43,576 nucleotides of DNA from NCBI RefSeq assembly GCF_011378855.1, contig NZ_WTLB01000036.1:1-43576 (forward strand), read 5' to 3'. The notes below the pieces were generated by a model. The model saw only the letters and a program-made list of their open reading frames with translations. It searched no databases and was not told the origin of the DNA. Both the position numbers and the translations under genes were made by a program. Below, piece after piece: positions 38,175 through 43,576 of the stretch. The DNA is from Pseudoalteromonas sp. Z1A8 (GTDB taxonomy: Bacteria; Pseudomonadota; Gammaproteobacteria; Enterobacterales; Alteromonadaceae). Positions within the stretch are counted from its first letter, which is position 1. Each line of letters opens with the position of its first letter.

Positions 38175-38186
38175 GATGACAGCTAA

Positions 38187-38915
38187 TTACTCAGCTTCAA
38201 CGAAATCGTCTTTCTCAGCTTGAGCAACGATGTTATTCTCGCGGCCTTCAGTAATAGCAGCTGCAACAGCGCTAGTGTAAAGGCTTACAGCACGGATAGC
38301 ATCATCGTTACCAGGTACGATGTAATCAACACCGTCTGGGTTAGAGTTAGTATCTACGATTGCAACAACTGGAATACCTAGGTTGTTTGCTTCACGGATA
38401 GCAATGTGCTCGTGGTCAGCATCGATAACGAAAAGCGCGTCTGGAAGACCGCCCATGTTTTTGATACCACCAAGGCTCTTTTCAAGCTTTTCCATTTCGC
38501 GGTTAAGCGTTAACGTTTCTTTCTTAGTTAACTTCTCGAAAGTTCCGTCTTGGCTTTGTGCTTCAAGGTCTTTAAGACGCTTGATTGATTGACGTACAGT
38601 TTTCCAGTTAGTCAACATACCACCTAACCAACGGTGATTTACGAAGAACTGGTCGCTTTCTAAAGCAGCTGATTTAACTGCGTCGCTTGCTGCGCGCTTA
38701 GTACCAACGAAAAGAACTTTACCTTTGTTTGCTGCAGCACCTGATAAAAACTTAAGTGCGTCGTTGAACATTGGTACAGTTTGCTCAAGGTTGATGATAT
38801 GTACACGGTTACGTGTGCCGAAGATGAAAGGCTTCATCTTAGGGTTCCAGTAACGTGCTTGGTGACCAAAGTGAACACCAGCTTGAAGCATATCGCGCAT
38901 TGAAACGTTTGCCAT
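38187..38915 (-). CDS. rpsB: 30S ribosomal protein S2
   Basis: The 242-residue product matches S2 (E. coli 241), with [28 protein letters not shown] at the start, [14 protein letters not shown], and [34 protein letters not shown]2 joins the 30S subunit late, together with S1. The Shine-Dalgarno lies in a small hairpin (38918-38932). A promoter about 185 bp upstream leaves a long leader, consistent with autoregulation by S2 known in gammaproteobacteria. Confidence 0.99.
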   Translation of the reverse strand: MANVSMRDMLQAGVHFGHQARYWNPKMKPFIFGTRNRVHIINLEQTVPMFNDALKFLSGAAANKGKVLFVGTKRAASDAVKSAALESDQFFVNHRWLGGMLTNWKTVRQSIKRLKDLEAQSQDGTFEKLTKKETLTLNREMEKLEKSLGGIKNMGGLPDALFVIDADHEHIAIREANNLGIPVVAIVDTNSNPDGVDYIVPGNDDAIRAVSLYTSAVAAAITEGRENNIVAQAEKDDFVEAE

Positions 38916-38917
38916 TT

Positions 38918-38932
38918 TATAGATCCTCTATA
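38918..38932 (-). promoter_or_regulatory. Shine-Dalgarno of rpsB in a small hairpin
   Basis: On the minus strand TATAGA-GGA-TCTATA forms a 6-bp stem whose loop is the core of the ribosome-binding site, 2 bp before the ATG. This could present or hide the site. Confidence 0.45.
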
Positions 38933-38935
38933 GTT

Positions 38936-39093
38936 GTTTAGGGTTAGGCCTCCACATATCCCATAGCACCAACACCGAAGTAATTAAACTTCAAATGCAC
39001 CCAAGTGTATGTGACGATACGTGTGTGTGTTAAAATAAAATTGTGTTTGCCTTAAATACAAAAAATCATTTAAGAATTTATTTGTAAAAAGAC
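38936..39093 (-). promoter_or_regulatory. rpsB leader, candidate S2 autoregulatory RNA
   Basis: The presumed untranslated leader contains a GAAGT/ACTTC hairpin followed by CGGTGTTGGTGC and a GGGATATGTGGAGGCC stretch just before the ribosome-binding site. Gammaproteobacterial rpsB mRNAs carry an S2-responsive leader. Position and structure fit, but I cannot align it to the family model here. Confidence 0.5.
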
Positions 39094-39100
39094 GGCGCGC

Positions 39101-39129
39101 TTTATACCATATTAAAATTAAATACTCAA
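39101..39129 (-). promoter_or_regulatory. rpsB promoter
   Basis: On the minus strand TTGAGT (39124-39129) and TATAAA (39101-39106) are 17 bp apart, followed by a GC-rich discriminator (GCGCGCC). That is the pattern of stringently controlled ribosomal promoters. It is the best sigma-70 match in the rpsB-map divergent region. Confidence 0.7.
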
Positions 39130-39186
39130 CGTCGCGTGCAAAATTTGTTCTGCGACAAATGTTAAAAACTCAACTTTGGAGCCTCA

Positions 39187-39972
39187 ATGAGCGCTATTAT
39201 CAAGACCCCTGAAGAAATAGAGAAAATGCGCGTAGCTGGGCGCTTAGCGGCCGATGTACTTGAAATGATCGGCCCTCATGTAGTGCCAGGTGTTACCACC
39301 GATGAGCTAAATACAATTTGTCATGATTATATTGTTAATGTGCAACAAGCAATCCCTGCTCCATTAAATTATCATGGCTTTCCAAAATCAGTTTGTACGT
39401 CAGTTAATCATGTTATTTGTCACGGAATTCCAAATGACAAAGCATTAAAAGAAGGCGACAGCGTAAATATTGACGTAACGGTCATTAAAGATGGTTACCA
39501 CGGTGACACATCTAAAATGTTCCATGTTGGTACACCAAATATTCAAGGTAAACGTCTTGCAGAAGTAACGCAAGAAAGCTTATACCTTGCTATCAAAATG
39601 GTAAAACCAGGTGTGCGCTTAGGTGATATCGGTGAAGCAATTCAAAAATATGCAGAGAGCTTTAATTACTCAATTGTACGTGAGTATTGCGGCCATGGTA
39701 TTGGCGCAGGATTTCATGAAGAACCACAAATAATGCATTACGGTAAAGCCGGTACTGGCGAAGCCTTAAAAGCAGGTATGTGTTTAACTATTGAACCTAT
39801 GGTTAATGCGGGTAAACGCCAATGTAAGCTTCTTAAAGATGATTGGACAGTAGTTACACGCGACCGTAGTTTGTCTGCGCAATGGGAACATACTTTATTA
39901 GTGACTGAAAATGGTGTTGAAATTTTAACGCTACGATCAGATGATACTATCGACAGGATTATCGAACACTAA
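39187..39972 (+). CDS. map: Methionine aminopeptidase, type I
   Basis: Map removes the initiator Met from nascent proteins. The 261-residue product (E. coli 264) has the pita-bread fold ligands: VNIDVTVIKDGYHGDTS with two metal Asp, CGHGIGAGFHEEPQI with His, and the Glu residues in TIEPM and QWEHTLLV. CHGIPND holds the substrate-binding His. A TTTGGAG site precedes the ATG. It is divergent from rpsB, the arrangement found in E. coli. Confidence 0.98.
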   Translation: MSAIIKTPEEIEKMRVAGRLAADVLEMIGPHVVPGVTTDELNTICHDYIVNVQQAIPAPLNYHGFPKSVCTSVNHVICHGIPNDKALKEGDSVNIDVTVIKDGYHGDTSKMFHVGTPNIQGKRLAEVTQESLYLAIKMVKPGVRLGDIGEAIQKYAESFNYSIVREYCGHGIGAGFHEEPQIMHYGKAGTGEALKAGMCLTIEPMVNAGKRQCKLLKDDWTVVTRDRSLSAQWEHTLLVTENGVEILTLRSDDTIDRIIEH

Positions 39973-39980
39973 TAAAAACC

Positions 39981-40018
39981 GAACCATTTGATAAAAGTAC
40001 TTATCAAAATAAAGGTTC
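39981..40018 (+). other. Hairpin between map and glnD
   Basis: TTTGATAA (39987-39994) pairs with TTATCAAA (40001-40008), and flanking GAACC/GGTTC (39981-39985, 40014-40018) can extend the stem across a small internal loop. No T-run follows. It ends 3 bp before the glnD ribosome-binding site, so it may modulate glnD expression. Confidence 0.4.
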
Positions 40019-40036
40019 AACAAGGAGCCAGCCCAC

Positions 40037-42655
40037 GTGGCATTACCCAACAAAGTAAAAAAGTTGCTTAGCGATGCTGAGCAACTTAGTGATTATCGCG
40101 ATTGTTCTAGCTATTTTTATAAATGGCTACATAACGAGTTTTCTAAACAACCGGTTGGGAATTTAATTAATGCCCGGGCTGAGTTTATTGACCGCCTACT
40201 CATAAAGCTGTTTCATGTTTACGACTTAGCGCATGAACCTGATTTAGCGCTAATTGCTGTAGGCGGATACGGACGTGGCGAGCTACATCCCTACTCCGAC
40301 ATCGACTTTTTATTGCTTGTAACTAAACCGCCAAGCGAAGAAATATGCGAAAAAATAGGCCTGTTTGTCACCATGCTATGGGATCTCAACTTAGAGATTG
40401 GCCACAGCGTGCGCACCATAGAACAAGCCATTGAGCAAAAACGTGAAGACGTTACTTTTGCCACCAGCTTGCTCGAAAGTCGCCTTATTTTTGGTAACCA
40501 CATTGAGTTTGAAAAACTCAAGATGCATATTCTTGAAACACCCGTATGGCGCTCTGGTGAATTTTTTACTGCTAAAGTTCAAGAGCAAAACTTACGCCAC
40601 AGAAAGTGCCACGGCACCGCGTATAACCTTGAGCCAAACATTAAAGAAAACCCCGGTGGTCTGCGCGACTTACAAACCATTATTTGGGTTGCAAAAAAGC
40701 ACTTTAGAACAGAAACCCTGCAAGAATTAATAAGCCACGGATATTTAACTCACGAAGAGTTTCAAGAGCTTTCAGAGTGCCTAGAAAACCTATGGAACAT
40801 TCGCTTTGCACTGCATTTAGCAGCAGGTCGAGCTGAAAACCGCTTATTGTTTGATCATCAACCGCAAGCCGCCGAAATTTTAGGTTTTGGTAGCGACGGT
40901 AAAGCCTCTGTTGAGCGTATGATGAAACGCTTATTTAGAATAATGAGCCGCGTGCGCGAGCTTAACCAAATGCTACTTTCATACTTTGAACAAAGTATAA
41001 TGCCCGAAAGTAGTGAAAAAACGGTGATAGAACTCGACAGAAACTTTGAACAAGTGGGCCATCAAATAAGAGTAAAAGATCCGTCGGTATTTTTTAGACG
41101 CGATCAACTTTTTGTATTATTTGAGCACATAGCCGATAACCCAGTAATAACCCATATTTACCCAAGTACTATTCGTACTATTCGTCAGGTGCGCCGTCGT
41201 TTATTGGGTGATTTACAAGATTACGCAGCCTGCCGTGAAGCCTTTTTACGCTTAGTTAAACATCCTAATGGCATGGGACGCGCATTTACGCTTATGCACA
41301 AGCACGGCATGCTTGCCGCCTACTTACCGCAGTGGCGTAATATATTTGGGCAAATGCAGTTTGATTTATTTCATGCCTATACCGTAGATGAGCACACCCA
41401 TAAGTTAATCAAAAATATTTACGAATACTTTGATAAAACAGGCATTAGCGAGTTTCCTATTTGTAGTGAAATAGTCACTCGCATGGATAAACCAGAGCTA
41501 CTTTATTTAGCGGGTATATTTCATGATATTGCTAAAGGCCGAGGTGGCGACCATTCAGAACTTGGCGCTGTTGATGCCATAGCTTTTGCTAAATTGCATG
41601 GCTTTTCATCGGCTGATGCTAAGCTAGTAGCATGGCTTGTAAGTAACCATTTACTTATGTCGGTTACCGCGCAGCGTAAAGACATTAACGACCCTGCTGT
41701 AATAAAAGACTTTGCTACACGCATTAAAACAGAGCGCCAACTCGACTATTTATATTGTTTAACGGTTGCCGACATACGTGCTACCAACGACAACTTATGG
41801 AACGATTGGAAAAACACCCTACTGCGTGAGCTTTATTTACACACGCAACGCGCACTGCGCTTAGGGCTCGAAAACCCAATGGATCAACGCGACCAAATTC
41901 GCGACAAAAAGCATCAAGCTAAACAGCGTCTTCTTAATTTAAGTTATCAAGAGGAACAAATTGATTTAATTTGGAGCCGCTTTAAAGCCAACTATTATAC
42001 CGCTTTTAGTGAACAGCAAATATCATGGCAAACCGAGCATTTATTAAATAGCCCCGATTTAAGCCAACCCAGTGTTATTGTGTCTAACAAAGCGATGCAT
42101 GGCGGTACGCAAGTATTTGTGTACAGCCCTTACTCTGGCGCACTATTTGCCCGATTAGTGAGTGTGATTGGCTCTAAAAAAGCACAAATACAACATGCTC
42201 AAGTACTAACCACAAAAGACGGTTATATACTGTTTAGCTTTGTAATACTTGAAGTGAGCGGCGACCCTATAGCCAGTGGTAGAGCGCAATCAATTAAACG
42301 TGGACTTGAGCAAGCGCTAAGCGATCCGCGTAAAAAAATTCGCTTTAAAAAGAGCCGAACTCAACGCTTTAAAGATTTTAATATTAAACCTAAAATTGTA
42401 CTGCGTCCGCATGCACGTAAAGATCGCAGCTTAATAGAAATTCAAGCCGTCGATATTCAAGGTTTACTAACCAAAATAGCTGAAGTTTTCCAAGCGCATT
42501 TACTACACATTCACGCTGCCCGTATTACCACAGTAGGTGAACGTGCCGAGGATTTCTTTGTTGTATCAAATAACGAATACCAAGCGCTGACTGATGAAGA
42601 GCAAGCAAAAATTCATCAGGCATTACGTAAAAAATTCAACGCCGAAACAGAATAG
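40037..42655 (+). CDS. glnD: Bifunctional [protein-PII] uridylyltransferase/uridylyl-removing enzyme
   Basis: GlnD senses glutamine and adds or removes UMP on PII proteins, controlling glutamine synthetase and nitrogen regulation. The 872-residue product has a nucleotidyltransferase domain with GGYGRGELHPYSDID (76-90), an HD hydrolase domain (LAGIFHDIAKGRGGDHSELG, near 495-512) and two C-terminal ACT domains (about 690-770 and 800-870) that bind glutamine. The start is GTG with AAGGAG (40022-40027) at good spacing. No PII gene is in this window. Confidence 0.98.
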   Translation: MALPNKVKKLLSDAEQLSDYRDCSSYFYKWLHNEFSKQPVGNLINARAEFIDRLLIKLFHVYDLAHEPDLALIAVGGYGRGELHPYSDIDFLLLVTKPPSEEICEKIGLFVTMLWDLNLEIGHSVRTIEQAIEQKREDVTFATSLLESRLIFGNHIEFEKLKMHILETPVWRSGEFFTAKVQEQNLRHRKCHGTAYNLEPNIKENPGGLRDLQTIIWVAKKHFRTETLQELISHGYLTHEEFQELSECLENLWNIRFALHLAAGRAENRLLFDHQPQAAEILGFGSDGKASVERMMKRLFRIMSRVRELNQMLLSYFEQSIMPESSEKTVIELDRNFEQVGHQIRVKDPSVFFRRDQLFVLFEHIADNPVITHIYPSTIRTIRQVRRRLLGDLQDYAACREAFLRLVKHPNGMGRAFTLMHKHGMLAAYLPQWRNIFGQMQFDLFHAYTVDEHTHKLIKNIYEYFDKTGISEFPICSEIVTRMDKPELLYLAGIFHDIAKGRGGDHSELGAVDAIAFAKLHGFSSADAKLVAWLVSNHLLMSVTAQRKDINDPAVIKDFATRIKTERQLDYLYCLTVADIRATNDNLWNDWKNTLLRELYLHTQRALRLGLENPMDQRDQIRDKKHQAKQRLLNLSYQEEQIDLIWSRFKANYYTAFSEQQISWQTEHLLNSPDLSQPSVIVSNKAMHGGTQVFVYSPYSGALFARLVSVIGSKKAQIQHAQVLTTKDGYILFSFVILEVSGDPIASGRAQSIKRGLEQALSDPRKKIRFKKSRTQRFKDFNIKPKIVLRPHARKDRSLIEIQAVDIQGLLTKIAEVFQAHLLHIHAARITTVGERAEDFFVVSNNEYQALTDEEQAKIHQALRKKFNAETE

Positions 42656-42664
42656 AGGACACAC

Positions 42665-43492
42665 ATGTCAGATTTAAAAACGATGATCGAAAACGCATGG
42701 GACAACCGCGATAGCATTAGTCCAAGCACAGTATCAAGCGACGTAAAACAAGCCATTATTGACGCACTTGATTTACTTGATAGCGGCGCAGCACGCGTTG
42801 CTGAAAAAATATCAGGTGAATGGGTTGTACATCAGTGGCTTAAAAAAGCAGTGTTACTGTCGTTTCGTATTCGCGACAACCAACCAATGAACGATGGCGT
42901 AAACCAGTTTTACGACAAAGTACCACTTAAATTTAGCGACTACACACCAGAGCAATTTCAACAAGGCGGTATGCGCGTAGTACCAAACGCTGTAGCACGT
43001 AAAGGCAGCTTTGTAGGTAAAAACGTCGTACTTATGCCATCGTACGTTAACATTGGCGCATACGTTGACGACGGCACCATGGTTGATACATGGGCGACTG
43101 TAGGCTCGTGTGCACAAATTGGTAAGAACGTACATTTATCAGGTGGCGTTGGCATAGGCGGCGTTTTAGAGCCTCTACAAGCTAACCCAACTATCATTGA
43201 AGACAACTGCTTTATTGGCGCACGCTCTGAAATTGTTGAAGGCGTAATAGTTGAAGAAGGCGCTGTAATTTCAATGGGCGTTTACATCAGCCAAAGCACC
43301 CGTATTTATGACCGTGAAACCGGCGAAATTCACTACGGCCGCGTACCAGCAGGCGCAGTAGTTGTACCAGGCGCACTACCGTCAAAAGATGGCACTCACA
43401 GCCTGTACGCTGCAATCATCGTGAAAAAAGTAGATAAACAAACACGTGAAAAAGTAGGCATCAACGCCCTACTACGCTCAATTGATGAGTAA
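42665..43492 (+). CDS. dapD: 2,3,4,5-tetrahydropyridine-2,6-dicarboxylate N-succinyltransferase
   Basis: DapD succinylates tetrahydrodipicolinate in the succinylase branch of lysine and diaminopimelate synthesis. The 275-residue product (E. coli 274) has an N-terminal helical domain and a central hexapeptide beta-helix ([34 protein letters not shown] in two adjoining segments). It ends with a conserved [12 protein letters not shown] region. It follows glnD by 9 bp, an order also found in E. coli, so both are probably on one message. Confidence 0.98.
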   Translation: MSDLKTMIENAWDNRDSISPSTVSSDVKQAIIDALDLLDSGAARVAEKISGEWVVHQWLKKAVLLSFRIRDNQPMNDGVNQFYDKVPLKFSDYTPEQFQQGGMRVVPNAVARKGSFVGKNVVLMPSYVNIGAYVDDGTMVDTWATVGSCAQIGKNVHLSGGVGIGGVLEPLQANPTIIEDNCFIGARSEIVEGVIVEEGAVISMGVYISQSTRIYDRETGEIHYGRVPAGAVVVPGALPSKDGTHSLYAAIIVKKVDKQTREKVGINALLRSIDE

Positions 43493-43514
43493 TCGTAGAT
43501 ACCATCTCTTCTAA

Positions 43515-43550
43515 CCAGCCTCAAGCTTTCTTTAAATAGCTTGAGGCTGG
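43515..43550 (+). terminator. Hairpin terminator after dapD
   Basis: CCAGCCTCAAGCT (43515-43527) and its exact complement (43538-43550) form a 13-bp stem 22 bp past the dapD stop. The downstream tract (TATTCAGTTTGATT) is only moderately T-rich. Confidence 0.7.
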
Positions 43551-43576
43551 TATTCAGTTTGATTCTTCACAACACC

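Noticed and set aside
1..43576. CRISPR array, tRNA or rRNA genes, prophage, or defence and toxin modules
   Set aside because: No regular spaced repeats, tRNA cloverleaf sequences, rRNA motifs, integrases or defence proteins were seen. The gene content is core metabolism and envelope biogenesis.

Overview
The window is an AT-rich gammaproteobacterial chromosome segment. Protein sequences and gene order point to Pseudoalteromonas or a close alteromonad, inferred from sequence character rather than from any search. Almost everything is core housekeeping. No CRISPR array, prophage, restriction, toxin or biosynthetic cluster is visible, and I found no convincing undescribed multi-gene system. The noteworthy signals are small: a likely MITE-like element, an unassigned operator palindrome, a twice-broken sensor kinase, a synteny break and a possible sequencing-adapter remnant.

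Layout. Positions 133-1659 (-) hold a succinate/acetate CoA-transferase gene. Positions 2045-4793 (-) hold a hybrid sensor histidine kinase broken by a +1 frameshift and an in-frame amber codon. The 4.5S SRP RNA (5050-5163, -) with its promoter, a DUF3014 protein, a patatin-like phospholipase, a Kef-type cation/proton antiporter, a GGDEF protein, a small four-helix membrane protein and tilS follow. From 12372 to 18588 (-) runs lpxB-rnhB-dnaE-accA. From 18888 to 25305 (+) runs cydA-cydB-cydX-cydD-cydC, which encodes cytochrome bd oxidase, its small subunit and its ABC exporter. A short RlpA-like lipoprotein gene is convergent with it. From 25828 to 38915 (-) lies the large envelope/translation cluster. 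In transcription order it reads rpsB-tsf-pyrH-frr-[structured element]-uppS-cdsA-dxr-rseP-bamA-skp-lpxD-fabZ-lpxA. Divergent from rpsB run map, glnD and dapD (+).

How the genes work together. rpsB/tsf/pyrH/frr serve translation and UTP supply. dxr and uppS make isoprenoid precursors and the undecaprenyl carrier. cdsA makes CDP-diacylglycerol. bamA and skp handle outer-membrane protein assembly, and rseP cleaves the envelope-stress anti-sigma factor. lpxD, fabZ, lpxA and lpxB serve lipid A and fatty-acid synthesis. In E. coli lpxB directly follows lpxA. Here the cyd operon and rlpA lie between them, lpxA ends in a terminator, and lpxB must start from its own promoter facing cydA.
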